From NCBI RefSeq assembly GCF_000423065.1, contig NZ_AUHG01000010.1, positions 186,001 through 250,000 of the forward strand: DNA of 64,000 bases, written 5' to 3'. The notes under the pieces are model-generated. The model searched no databases and was not told the DNA's origin. It saw only the letters and a list, made by a program, of their open reading frames with translations. The stretch comes from Christiangramia echinicola DSM 19838 (GTDB taxonomy: Bacteria > Bacteroidota > Bacteroidia > Flavobacteriales > Flavobacteriaceae). The translations under genes were made by a program, and so were the position numbers. This document shows, piece after piece, positions 1-9,431 of this stretch (the stretch's first letter is position 1; each line of letters begins with the position of its first letter).

Positions 1-3000
1 GGCTTCTAACAAAAAAGGGATGACTGTTGTATTCAGCACATATCAGTCAATAGATGTAATAGCTGCTGCACAAAAAGAATTAAAGCAACAACATAAAATC
101 AATGCTGAATTTGATTTAATCATCTGTGATGAAGCTCACCGTACCACTGGTACTGCATTAACAGCAGAAGACTCTTCACATTTTATAAAAGTTCATGACA
201 ATGAATTCTTAGAAGGAAAGAAAAGGCTTTACATGACTGCCACTCCTAGGCTATATAGTGATGATTCAAAGTCTAAAGCTGCTCAAAATGACGCTATAAT
301 CTGCTCAATGGATGATACATCTTTATATGGAGAAGAAATCTATAGGATTGGTTTTGGTGAAGCTGTTCAAAATGATTTATTATCAGATTATAAAGTACTC
401 ATACTTACGCTAAGTGATGCTGATGTACCACCTGCAATTCAAGCTATGGTAGCAAATTCAGACCAGGAAATTAATTCTGATGATGCTTCAAAGCTAATAG
501 GCTGTATAAATGCTCTTTCTAAACAAGTATTAGGTGACGAAGGATTGATAAAATCCAGTGACCCCAACCCTATGAAAAGGGCTGTAGCATTCTGCCAAAA
601 CATCAATGTTTCTCGTAAAATAACCCGAACATTTAATGATGTATCTGAACAATACTTAGATTCCATCCCACTTACAAAAAGAGAGAACCTGGTAACAGTT
701 TCCTCAAAACACATAGATGGAAGTATGTCTGCTCCTGAAAGGGATGATTTATTAGGTTGGCTAAAATCTACTTCTGCTGGTACTAATGAATCTAGAATAT
801 TAACTAATGTACGCTGTCTTAGTGAAGGTGTTGATGTCCCTTCACTTGATGCAGTAATGTTTTTATCAGCTAGAAATTCACAGGTTGATGTAGTTCAATC
901 TGTTGGAAGAGTAATGAGGAGGGCTAAGGGTAAAAATTATGGTTATATAATAATACCAGTGGTTGTTCCTTCTAATATAGAAGCTTCTGAAGCCTTGAAC
1001 GATAATGAGCGCTTTAAAGTTGTTTGGAGTGTACTAAATGCATTAAGAGCTCATGATGATAGGTTTAATGCTACTATCAATAAAATAGACCTCAATAAGA
1101 AAAAACCTAAACAGATACTAATAGGTAGACCTACTCCTCCTGATTATGTAGAAGGAGAAGAAGGGACTGGCAGTTTTGGAGAATCTGGGGAATCTTATGG
1201 TAAATTAGATAATCAATTGGCAATACAGTTTGAGCAATTACAAAGTGTAATGTATGCCCGAATGGTTAAAAAAGTTGGTGATAGAAGGTATTGGGAACAA
1301 TGGGCTAGTAGTGTTGCTGAAATTGCAGAGAAACAGGTCGAAAGAATTAATAATCTAATTGAAGAAGATGGAGAACATAAAAAATCTTTTGAACAATTTT
1401 TAAAAGGATTACAACAAAATATTAATCCAGCTATATCCCAACAGCAAGCGGTTGAAATGCTTTCACAACACATTATAACAAAACCTGTTTTTGAAGCTCT
1501 TTTTGAGGGATATTCTTTTGTAAAAAGCAATCCTATTTCTGTTTCGATGCAGACTATGCTTGATTTATTAGAAAAACAGGCGATAGAAAAGGATACAGAA
1601 GTACTTGAAAAATTCTATGATTCTGTACGAAGAAGAGCTGAGGGCATAGACAATGCAGAAGGGAAACAACGTATTATTATAGAGTTATATGATAAGTTCT
1701 TTAAAACAGCTTTTCCTAAAATGGTTGAACAGCTAGGTATCGTTTATACCCCTGTTGAAGTAGTAGATTTTATTATCCACTCTGTAAATGATATTCTAAA
1801 AAAAGAATTTGGTAGAGGTATATCCGATGAAAACGTTCATATTTTAGACCCATTTACTGGAACTGGAACATTTATGACTCGTCTTCTTCAAAGTGGATTA
1901 ATAAGTAAAAAAGACCTGGCTAGAAAATACAAACATGAATTACATGCTAATGAATTAGTCCTTCTTGCCTACTATATTGCAGCTGTTAATATTGAAAACA
2001 CATATCATGATTTATTAGGTAAGGACGAAGAATATGAAACCTTTGAAGGTATAGTCCTTACAGATACTTTCCAATTAGGTGAAACACAATCTGGTGAAAA
2101 ACTTTTTTCTGAAATGTTTCCAAAAAATTCAGAAAGAGTAGAAGCTCAAAGAAAAGCTCCCATTCGAGTAATAATTGGAAATCCTCCATATTCCATAGGA
2201 CAAAAATCTGCAAATGATAACGCCGCCAATCAAGGCTATGAAAAATTAGATTCTCGCATTTCAGAAACGTATGCTAAAGATAGTAACGCTACATCTGTTA
2301 AAGCTCTCTACGACGCCTACATCAAAGCGTTCAGATGGTCTTCAGATAGATTAGATAGTGATAATGGAGGTGTGATTTGTTTCGTTTCAAACGGAGCTTG
2401 GCTCGATTCAAATGGCATGGATGGTTTTAGGAAACGGATGGAGAAAGAATTTTCATCTATTTATGTTTTCAACTTACGAGGAAACCAACGTACTTCTGGA
2501 GAATTATCGAGAAAAGAGGGGGGAAAGATATTTGGTTCTGGGTCGCGGACACCTATATCCATTACTTTACTTATTAAAAATCCTAATCACAAAGGAAGTG
2601 CACAAGTTCAGTATCATGATATTGGTGATTACCTAAGTAGAGAAGAAAAGTTGAAAATTATTTCTAATTACAGTACAATACAAAACGTTGATTGGAAAAC
2701 TATAAATCCTAATGAACATGGTGACTGGTTAAATCAAAGGAGTATAGGTTTTGAAGAGTTCCCTCCTATTCAAGCAGATAAAAAGTTTAACTTAAAAAGT
2801 AATTCATTTTTTCTAACCCATTCTTTGGGTACCGCCACCTCAAGGGATGCTTGGGTTTTTAATTTTTCAAAGTTAAAGGTTAAAGAAAATATGGTTAGAA
2901 TGATTGATTTTTACAATCAACAAAGACTAGATTATCAAAAAGCATCACTCAATAATGATAATTTACATTTCGACCAGTTTATCTCAAATGATTCTACAAA

Positions 3001-4009
3001 AATTAGTTGGAATTACTCTCTTAAGAGGTCTTGCGAACAAAATAAAGAGCGAGCTTATGAAGCTTCTGAAATGATAAAGGGGCTATACAGGCCTTTTACA
3101 AAAATGAACCTTTATTTTGATAAAAATTTTATCCAACGTCCTTATCAACAACCAAAATTTTTTCCTCTACCAGCAGTTGAAAATAAACTTATTTGCTTAT
3201 CAGGATTAGGGTCTAATAAGAGTTTTTCTTGTTTGATGAGCAGTAATATTCCAAGTCTTGATACAATAGAAAAGGCTCAATGTTTCCCCCTTTATTATTA
3301 TGAATTAAACGAGCAAGCTCAAGGAAGCCTTTTCGATGAAAACACTAAGTCTAAATATCACAGGAGGGATGGAATTAGCAACTTCATATTGGATAGGGCT
3401 AAAAATCAATACGGAAAAAATGTCGTCAAGGAAGATATCTTCTATTATGTATATGGAATCTTACATTCTTATGATTATCGCAACACTTTTGCTAATGATT
3501 TAAAGAAAATGCTTCCGAGAATTCCATTAGTAGATGAACCCAGAGATTTCTGGAAATTTAGTAAAGCTGGCAGAAATTTAGCAGATTTACATATGAAATA
3601 TGAAGATGTTCTTCCATTTGAAGAGGTTGAAATCAACCATCTACAAGAAAATAGCAAGGGAGATGATTATGCATATTACAGAGTACAAAAACTAAAATTC
3701 CCCAAGAAAAATCAAAAAGATAAGATTATATACAACAGTCGAATAGTGCTTGAGAATATTCCTGAGAAGGCTTATGAGTATATTGTAAATGGTAAAAGTG
3801 CAATTGAATGGATAATGGATAGATATCAGGTAAAGAATGATAAGAAAAGTGGAATTAAAAATGACCCTAATAATTGGTCTAAAGAGGTAGAAAATCCAAA
3901 ATATATTCTAGATTTACTCCTAAGCGTTATAAACGTCAGCGTTCAAACTGTAGATATTGTAAATGGCTTGCCTGAATTAAAATTTGAAGAGGAAATGGAG
4001 GCTGTTTAA
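1..4009 (+). CDS. Type ISP-like restriction enzyme, helicase-methyltransferase (5' partial)
   Basis: This is the C-terminal 1335 or so residues of a large single-chain restriction-modification enzyme; the frame is open through the left window edge, so the start and any N-terminal nuclease are missing. Numbering from the Met at base 20: Walker B box DEAH near residues 37-40, motif TATPR near 73-77, and late helicase motifs SEGVDVPSLD and QSVGRVMRR near 270-300. An adenine-methyltransferase domain follows with SAM motif DPFTGTGTF near 610 and catalytic motif NPPY at 721-724. The remaining ~500 residues would be the target-recognition region. The order helicase, coupler, N6-methyltransferase, recognition domain matches Type ISP enzymes (LlaBIII/LlaGI group), which translocate along DNA and cut when two converging enzymes collide. 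It is the first visible gene of a same-strand defence string. A Type I/III fusion variant is the alternative. Confidence 0.85.
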   Translation, partial: ASNKKGMTVVFSTYQSIDVIAAAQKELKQQHKINAEFDLIICDEAHRTTGTALTAEDSSHFIKVHDNEFLEGKKRLYMTATPRLYSDDSKSKAAQNDAIICSMDDTSLYGEEIYRIGFGEAVQNDLLSDYKVLILTLSDADVPPAIQAMVANSDQEINSDDASKLIGCINALSKQVLGDEGLIKSSDPNPMKRAVAFCQNINVSRKITRTFNDVSEQYLDSIPLTKRENLVTVSSKHIDGSMSAPERDDLLGWLKSTSAGTNESRILTNVRCLSEGVDVPSLDAVMFLSARNSQVDVVQSVGRVMRRAKGKNYGYIIIPVVVPSNIEASEALNDNERFKVVWSVLNALRAHDDRFNATINKIDLNKKKPKQILIGRPTPPDYVEGEEGTGSFGESGESYGKLDNQLAIQFEQLQSVMYARMVKKVGDRRYWEQWASSVAEIAEKQVERINNLIEEDGEHKKSFEQFLKGLQQNINPAISQQQAVEMLSQHIITKPVFEALFEGYSFVKSNPISVSMQTMLDLLEKQAIEKDTEVLEKFYDSVRRRAEGIDNAEGKQRIIIELYDKFFKTAFPKMVEQLGIVYTPVEVVDFIIHSVNDILKKEFGRGISDENVHILDPFTGTGTFMTRLLQSGLISKKDLARKYKHELHANELVLLAYYIAAVNIENTYHDLLGKDEEYETFEGIVLTDTFQLGETQSGEKLFSEMFPKNSERVEAQRKAPIRVIIGNPPYSIGQKSANDNAANQGYEKLDSRISETYAKDSNATSVKALYDAYIKAFRWSSDRLDSDNGGVICFVSNGAWLDSNGMDGFRKRMEKEFSSIYVFNLRGNQRTSGELSRKEGGKIFGSGSRTPISITLLIKNPNHKGSAQVQYHDIGDYLSREEKLKIISNYSTIQNVDWKTINPNEHGDWLNQRSIGFEEFPPIQADKKFNLKSNSFFLTHSLGTATSRDAWVFNFSKLKVKENMVRMIDFYNQQRLDYQKASLNNDNLHFDQFISNDSTKISWNYSLKRSCEQNKERAYEASEMIKGLYRPFTKMNLYFDKNFIQRPYQQPKFFPLPAVENKLICLSGLGSNKSFSCLMSSNIPSLDTIEKAQCFPLYYYELNEQAQGSLFDENTKSKYHRRDGISNFILDRAKNQYGKNVVKEDIFYYVYGILHSYDYRNTFANDLKKMLPRIPLVDEPRDFWKFSKAGRNLADLHMKYEDVLPFEEVEINHLQENSKGDDYAYYRVQKLKFPKKNQKDKIIYNSRIVLENIPEKAYEYIVNGKSAIEWIMDRYQVKNDKKSGIKNDPNNWSKEVENPKYILDLLLSVINVSVQTVDIVNGLPELKFEEEMEAV

Positions 4010-4055
4010 ACAACCTGCCATTACCAAGATATTAACTAAATAAACCTTTCCCGAA

Positions 4056-5918
4056 ATGATTCAAAATACTGATAACAAACCACTATCAGAGTTATTTAGT
4101 GGTGACAACAATGTTACATATTACATACCAAAATATCAACGAGAATATGTTTGGAGTAAATGGAACTGGGAGGCTTTATTTGATGATATCCTGGAAAGTG
4201 AAGGAGGACATTTTTTAGGTTCTATTATCTGCATAAACACTGAAACAGATTCGCACAAACCAGCAAATTTAGAGCTTGTAGATGGTCAGCAGAGAATGAC
4301 AACTATAAGTCTATTATACCTAGCTATCTATAAGTTTCTTCAAAACACTCTAGTTCCAACTGAAGATGAAGAAAAAGAACTGGATAATAAACTAAAATTA
4401 TTTAGCCTCAGGAATAGAATTATAATCAAGGACAAGAAAAAACCAAGGTTATCACCTTCTTATTCTAACCATAATTTTGAAGATTATAGTTGGATTTTTG
4501 CAGATAACATATCCGAATTAAAACACATTAAGAAACCTAAAAATTTAGGGAATAGAAGAATAAAAAAGACCTTCAACTATTTTTATGATAGACTTTCAGA
4601 GGTAGATGAAAATGATGAACCATTATATGATTTTAAAAGCGCTTTAGCATTATTAAATAAACTTAATAGTGCTACTATAGTAAAAATAGATGTTGCTACT
4701 CATGCAGATGCTTTCACATTGTTTGAAACCCTAAATAACCGAGGAGTTCCTCTTTCTGCTATAGATATTATTAAAAATAAATTGCTTGGGCATTTAGAAA
4801 AAACAGAAGATGAAACAAGTCTTGATGCTAACTATAATAGATGGAATGATATAATTCAAAATTTAACTGAAGAATATAAAGTACAGGAAAGATTTTTAAG
4901 GCAGTTCTATAATGCATTTAAACTTGAAAAAGTTATTGAAGTACCTAAAATACCTAAAGCATTACGTTCTAATCTTATTACGATTTATGAGTCATTAATA
5001 AATAAAGATGTTCATACCATATTTGATAGATTAGAAGAGGCCTCAGAAATTTACAATAAAAATATAGTCTACAACTCAGACGAACATTCTTTTGAGCTTA
5101 TAAGAGCTCTGAGGGATTTGGAAAATGTAAATGGAGCTGATGGTTATATGCTACTACTTCATGTAGAAAAAAATTATACAATTGCAGAGAAGGAAAAAAT
5201 TCAGCTGATTAAATTACTCTGCAAATATTTCATAAGAAGAAATGTTACTGATACACCGCCTACAAGAGATTTAACCAATCACTTTATGGATATTATCAAA
5301 GAGGTTAATAATCTTGATGAATATGATTATGAGAAAGTAGAGTCAATTATTCTGGATAAAGGTAAACCTGCTACAGATGAATTTTTTGAAGAGAAATTAA
5401 AAGGTAATATTTACGAAGAAAATGTAGGCGCCACTAGATATATCTTGTCTTCAATTGAACTAGATAAAAAAGAAACAAAAGAATTATACACCAACTTTTA
5501 CGCAAGAGATAAGAAGAAATTTGTCTGGACTATTGAACATATATTCCCTCAGGGAGAAAATATACCTGAGCACTGGATAAAAATGGTTGCCGATGGAGAT
5601 AAAACTGAGGCAGACCAAATAAGAAGAAATCAAGTACATAAATTAGGGAATCTTACCCTAACGGGCTACAATTCTAGATTAAGCAATTCTCCACTTGATA
5701 TTAAACAGAATAAGAAAAATAAAGAAGGAAAATTCATAGGATTTAAAAATGGTCTATGGATAAATGAAGCCATTAAAGATATTGATGCATGGAAAGAAGA
5801 AAATATAATGAAAAGAACCGATAAATTAGTTAGTGAGGCATTAAGGATTTTCAGATTAAATGAGGGGGCAGAAAAAACAGAGAAAAAAGTTGACGTCAAG
5901 TTGTCAAGTTTAAATTGA
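4056..5918 (+). CDS. GmrSD-like DUF262/DUF1524 protein
   Basis: A 620-residue protein with an N-terminal DUF262 domain (PKYQREYVW at residues 25-33, then DGQQR at 76-80 followed by MTT) and a C-terminal DUF1524 domain (EHIFPQ from residue 494, then HKLGNLTLTGYNSRLSN). DUF262 is a ParB/Srx-like nucleotide-binding domain and DUF1524 is an HNH-type nuclease; together in one chain they define the GmrSD family, whose studied members cut modified (glucosylated hydroxymethylcytosine) phage DNA using NTP. Both signature motifs are intact, so activity is plausible; the substrate here is unknown. It starts 46 bases after the Type ISP gene with no promoter seen in the gap, and its stop is 45 bases before the TIR-APAZ gene, in the same frame. 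It might instead work as an accessory to the upstream restriction enzyme; the sequence does not decide this. Confidence 0.85.
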   Translation: MIQNTDNKPLSELFSGDNNVTYYIPKYQREYVWSKWNWEALFDDILESEGGHFLGSIICINTETDSHKPANLELVDGQQRMTTISLLYLAIYKFLQNTLVPTEDEEKELDNKLKLFSLRNRIIIKDKKKPRLSPSYSNHNFEDYSWIFADNISELKHIKKPKNLGNRRIKKTFNYFYDRLSEVDENDEPLYDFKSALALLNKLNSATIVKIDVATHADAFTLFETLNNRGVPLSAIDIIKNKLLGHLEKTEDETSLDANYNRWNDIIQNLTEEYKVQERFLRQFYNAFKLEKVIEVPKIPKALRSNLITIYESLINKDVHTIFDRLEEASEIYNKNIVYNSDEHSFELIRALRDLENVNGADGYMLLLHVEKNYTIAEKEKIQLIKLLCKYFIRRNVTDTPPTRDLTNHFMDIIKEVNNLDEYDYEKVESIILDKGKPATDEFFEEKLKGNIYEENVGATRYILSSIELDKKETKELYTNFYARDKKKFVWTIEHIFPQGENIPEHWIKMVADGDKTEADQIRRNQVHKLGNLTLTGYNSRLSNSPLDIKQNKKNKEGKFIGFKNGLWINEAIKDIDAWKEENIMKRTDKLVSEALRIFRLNEGAEKTEKKVDVKLSSLN

Positions 5919-5963
5919 GTATTTCCCACACCCTATATAATAACCCGATTAAAACTTCTTAGT

Positions 5964-7319
5964 TTGGATAGAGATACAATTTTTATAAGCCATGCAACTC
6001 CTGAGGATAATAGCTTTACAATTTGGCTTGCTTCCAGATTAAAAAGTCTAGGCTATAAAGTTTGGATAGATAAAGAGGGTCTATTAGGGGGTGAGACATT
6101 CTGGCAAGAAATTGATGGGATTATAAGAAATAGAGCGGTAAAATTCCTATTAGTTTATAGCAATAATATCTGCTATAATCAGGAACCAGGCAACCTAAAG
6201 TCTGGAATTAGAGATGAATTAGAATTAGGAAAAAGTATTGGGAGAAAAAATGGCTTAAAAGATTTTATAATCCCTTTAAAAATTGATGATTCTCCGTATG
6301 ATTTATTTGTAGGAGCTAACACTTTAAATCATATACATTTCGCTGATAATTGGGCAGAGGGTTTAAAAATTTTAATTCAAAAACTTAAAAAAGACAATAT
6401 TCCCAATCAATCTAATGAAAGCACAGTAATTAGCGAATGGTTTGAAAATGAATACACCAGTAGTAAAGGTATTATACCTAAAGAAGAACTCTATTATTCT
6501 TCTTGGTGGAGTTTTGAAGAATTACCTGAGAATATTTATATAAATAGATACGACAATAAAAATCAGGCTGAATGCATTTATTCTTTGAATTCCTCAATTC
6601 CAATAGGAAAAATATCTAATGTATTAACCACCTTCTCAGATAAGCTTGAAAATATAGTAATTAGTGATAGCGGTGAAGAATTTACAGTTGAACCAAAAGA
6701 ATCTTATACCTTCAATCTTGCAGAGGTATTACTAGGAACGGAGAGAAATGCTTTTCCTACCGATAGAGACATTCAAAATCATTTTAAGAAACTCCTTAGA
6801 AGAACCTTTCACCTCTTAATGAGAAAACAAGGCTTATATTGGTACTCAATGTCAGGCAAAAATCTCTCCTATTATTTTCCAAAAGATTTATTACCTAAGG
6901 ACCAAGTTTATTTTAAATATCCCATCAAAAAAGGAGGAAAAAAAAGAAAGAAGCTTCTAGGAAAACATAAAAGCCTGAAATGGCATTACTCTATTTCGCA
7001 AATACCTATTCTAAATCCCATTTTAGGCTATAGCATCAAACATCATTTAATATTTACATCTGATGGCCATAAGCCTTTAGATGATAATAAAACGATGCAT
7101 TCCAATAGAAGAGCTAAAGGAAAAAGATTCTTTAATGAAGAATGGAGAGATTTACAGTTAGCATTTATACAAGGATTAAAGAACAGAAAGGGTCAAATAT
7201 CAATTGAATCAGGAGCAGCACAAAAAATTGTAATGAAAGAGTACCCAGAATATTATTGGGCAGAATTTGGCTATAATGAACCAACTAAAGAGCTACAAGT
7301 AGAAGATAATGACAACTGA
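5964..7319 (+). CDS. TIR-APAZ effector of a SPARTA-type short Argonaute system
   Basis: A 451-residue protein. Residues 1-140 form a TIR domain: opening strand TIFISHATPED, then SLGYKVWIDKEGLLGG and FWQEIDGIIR, then KFLLVYS. Residues ~150-451 resemble the APAZ region, which replaces the N and PAZ domains missing from short Argonautes; that call rests largely on gene order and length. In SPARTA, TIR-APAZ forms a heterodimer with the short Argonaute; guide-RNA recognition of invader DNA triggers oligomerisation and NAD(P)+ hydrolysis, killing or arresting the cell. Glutamates 44/49 and 85/87 are candidates for the catalytic residue; I cannot choose without an alignment. The start is TTG: it gives the expected short N-terminus, and no ATG is in frame between the upstream stop and the domain. 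The 3' end overlaps the Argonaute gene by 11 bases. Confidence 0.88.
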   Translation: MDRDTIFISHATPEDNSFTIWLASRLKSLGYKVWIDKEGLLGGETFWQEIDGIIRNRAVKFLLVYSNNICYNQEPGNLKSGIRDELELGKSIGRKNGLKDFIIPLKIDDSPYDLFVGANTLNHIHFADNWAEGLKILIQKLKKDNIPNQSNESTVISEWFENEYTSSKGIIPKEELYYSSWWSFEELPENIYINRYDNKNQAECIYSLNSSIPIGKISNVLTTFSDKLENIVISDSGEEFTVEPKESYTFNLAEVLLGTERNAFPTDRDIQNHFKKLLRRTFHLLMRKQGLYWYSMSGKNLSYYFPKDLLPKDQVYFKYPIKKGGKKRKKLLGKHKSLKWHYSISQIPILNPILGYSIKHHLIFTSDGHKPLDDNKTMHSNRRAKGKRFFNEEWRDLQLAFIQGLKNRKGQISIESGAAQKIVMKEYPEYYWAEFGYNEPTKELQVEDNDN

Positions 7320-8820
7320 TTTATTTCATATTGAGGAACCGAAACTAACCTTTGGTTATAAACAGAAAATGATTGACCCGCGAGACGGAATCACCTTATT
7401 TGGTCCTAATTCTAATCATAAAATTTCAGGTAAAATTAATATTGGAGTAATTGGCACGGAAATATCACGTGAAAGGATGATTTCTTACCTGCAGAAAATC
7501 CATAAACCTGTTGAAAGTTTAGATAATGATAAAGCTAGGCCAATGTTCCCAGGCTTAGAAGCTGCCTATGGTATTAATATAAATTTTGAAAATATTGCTT
7601 CTATTAATGTCCCTACTGAAGATATAGAAGAGTTCTTGCATTATACCGACAGCCACCAAAGGGTTCACAACTTAACTAATCTATTTGCAGATAAAATTTT
7701 TAACTATGTAAGAAGGGAAGAGAATCCAGTAACTATTTGGTTTATTGTCATACCCAAAGAAATTTACTTATATGGGCGACCTAATTCAAGAATACCTTCA
7801 TCAGATGAGAATATAAAAATTGGATTAAAAAAGAATGAAAGAAATTCTCAACAGGTCTCATTATTTTTTCAAGATGAAAATAAGAAATTACAGGAGGCAT
7901 ATAAGTATCAGGTGAATTTCCATAATCAGCTAAAAGCTAAACTCTTACAAGAAAAAATAATTTCACAAATTATCATCGAGGACAAAATAGCTTATGAAGA
8001 AATTTGGGATGATGAAACTAAGATAGATTCTGAGAAGAAATTTGATTCCGCTAAAGCCTGGAATATCTCAACTACCTTATATTATAAGTGTGGTGGTTTG
8101 CCTTGGAAATTAGGAGATGTGAGAAATGGAGTATGTTATTTAGGATTAGTATTTAAAAGATTGAATGAGGACGCCAATCATAAAAATGCTTGCTGTGCTG
8201 CCCAAATGTTTTTGGATTCTGGAGATGGGATGGTATTTCGGGGTAACGTAGGTCCTTGGTTTAATCCTGCTAAAAATGAATTTCACTTAAGTAAAGATGA
8301 TGCATTTGAAATAATTTCTCAATCTTTAGAAGCTTTTAAAGATTATTCAGGAGATTATCCTAAAGAAGTATTTATCCATGCAAAAACATATTTTGAGAAT
8401 GCAGAATGGAAGGGATTTACTGATGCTACAGAAGGTAAGAGTAAAATAATTGGTATTAGAATAAGAGACGATTCTGCTTTTAAGTTGCATCGAAATTTTT
8501 CCTATTGTGTTCCACGAGGGAGTGTAATGTCAATTAATTCTGACAAGGCTTATGTATGGACTCGTGGATTTATTCCTCGTTTGCAAACCCAGTTAGGTCT
8601 GGAAGTACCGAATCCTTTAAGTGTTGAAATTACAAGAGGTGAAAGTAATATCAGAGACGTTTGTAAAGACATACTAGCATTAACTAAATTGAACTATAAC
8701 ACTTGCTCATATGGTGATGGAATACCTGTCACTTTAAAATTTGCAGAATCAATCGGAGAAATTCTTACTGCTGGTAAGGACGTAAAGTCATCAGTTCTTC
8801 CCTTCAAACACTATATATAA
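7309..8820 (+). CDS. Short prokaryotic Argonaute (MID-PIWI) of a SPARTA-type system
   Basis: A 503-residue protein with only MID and PIWI regions. Recognisable PIWI blocks are GGLPWKLGD (residues 262-270), then VCYLGLVFKR, and HAKTYFENAEW beginning near 357, with a C-terminal YGDGIPVTLKFAE block. The first PIWI strand reads VCYLGLVF with no aspartate, so the nuclease tetrad of slicing Argonautes appears broken; this is normal for short pAgos, which sense rather than cut. The length is typical of short pAgos and far below the 700-plus residues of long ones. The ATG lies inside the end of the TIR-APAZ gene (11-base overlap), which implies coupled translation and a 1:1 complex. Known members use small guide RNAs to bind single-stranded DNA from plasmids or phages. 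Whether this one uses RNA or DNA guides cannot be read from sequence. Confidence 0.92.
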   Translation: MTTDLFHIEEPKLTFGYKQKMIDPRDGITLFGPNSNHKISGKINIGVIGTEISRERMISYLQKIHKPVESLDNDKARPMFPGLEAAYGININFENIASINVPTEDIEEFLHYTDSHQRVHNLTNLFADKIFNYVRREENPVTIWFIVIPKEIYLYGRPNSRIPSSDENIKIGLKKNERNSQQVSLFFQDENKKLQEAYKYQVNFHNQLKAKLLQEKIISQIIIEDKIAYEEIWDDETKIDSEKKFDSAKAWNISTTLYYKCGGLPWKLGDVRNGVCYLGLVFKRLNEDANHKNACCAAQMFLDSGDGMVFRGNVGPWFNPAKNEFHLSKDDAFEIISQSLEAFKDYSGDYPKEVFIHAKTYFENAEWKGFTDATEGKSKIIGIRIRDDSAFKLHRNFSYCVPRGSVMSINSDKAYVWTRGFIPRLQTQLGLEVPNPLSVEITRGESNIRDVCKDILALTKLNYNTCSYGDGIPVTLKFAESIGEILTAGKDVKSSVLPFKHYI

Positions 8821-8834
8821 ATTGTTGAAAAAAC

Positions 8835-8852
8835 TTGACATTTCTATGTCAA
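8835..8852. repeat. Perfect inverted repeat just after the Argonaute stop
   Basis: Arms TTGACAT and ATGTCAA are separated by four bases, 15 bases beyond the Argonaute stop codon. There is no T-run directly after it on the plus strand, so it is a weak terminator at best. It may be an operator or an RNA 3'-end stabiliser for the defence transcript. Confidence 0.5.
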
Positions 8853-8862
8853 CTTAGAAGGT

Positions 8863-8893
8863 CAAAAAAAACCCTCTACAAAAATGAAGAGGG
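8863..8893 (-). terminator. Rho-independent terminator for the minus-strand gene at 8911
   Basis: Stem arms CCCTCT (8872-8877) and AGAGGG (8888-8893). Read on the minus strand the hairpin is followed by a run of eight T. It ends the transcript of the 8911-9405 gene and also separates it from the converging defence genes. Confidence 0.8.
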
Positions 8894-8910
8894 ATTCTAA
8901 TAAGACTATT

Positions 8911-9405
8911 TTAATTTATTACAATTCTATCTATCAATTTATTTAGTTCAGAGCTATTTAATTCATTAGTCGTCAAATTAAAAATGTAACTTTTTTGTTT
9001 ATAGAGTAATATTATAGAAGTGTTTTTAAATTTATTTCCAGAATAAGTCAAGTAAGATTCAGTTTTTAAAGCCTTCCTTTGGTTATTCAATTTAATATAT
9101 TCGGCATTTTCACCATTTGCAATAGAATTACTCCTTGCCGATTGTAAAAACTCATCCTTAAAAACTTGAAGGGAACTTCCAGTAAAACCTTTCATTTCTT
9201 CAAACAGATTTTGAACAGTAATTGAATACTGAAAAATCTTGTTATCGGATTTTTGTATAACACAGCTGTAATTATTCTGATTTCCCAAATTTCTGGTATA
9301 CTCCAACTCACAAGGAGTATCTATTACTATTCCTTCAATTTTATTTTTTGTTTGACCAAAACTTAAGATTGGAATTAATATTCCTAAAAAGAAGATTTTT
9401 CTCAT
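8911..9405 (-). CDS. Secreted protein of unknown function
   Basis: A 164-residue protein not recognised as any family. The N-terminus MRKIFFLGILIPILSFGQ is a clear Sec signal peptide, with likely cleavage after the FGQ region, so the mature protein is periplasmic or secreted. Two cysteines lie in the mature part, near residues 32 and 48, and could form a disulfide. The middle is polar and Asn/Lys-rich; the C-terminal third alternates hydrophobic and polar residues as in beta strands. It is the last of three same-strand genes in the island and is followed by a good terminator. The 26-base gap to its upstream neighbour suggests co-transcription. No defence-related motif is visible. Confidence 0.7.
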   Translation of the reverse strand: MRKIFFLGILIPILSFGQTKNKIEGIVIDTPCELEYTRNLGNQNNYSCVIQKSDNKIFQYSITVQNLFEEMKGFTGSSLQVFKDEFLQSARSNSIANGENAEYIKLNNQRKALKTESYLTYSGNKFKNTSIILLYKQKSYIFNLTTNELNSSELNKLIDRIVIN

Positions 9406-9431
9406 GTTTGTAAATATTTATCTTTTGCTAT

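Noticed and set aside
1-8820. BREX or DISARM system
   Set aside because: No PglZ, BrxC, DrmA or DrmB-like gene is visible; the methyltransferase is fused to a helicase as in Type ISP.
7309-8820. Long, slicing Argonaute
   Set aside because: N and PAZ domains are absent and the first PIWI catalytic aspartate is missing.
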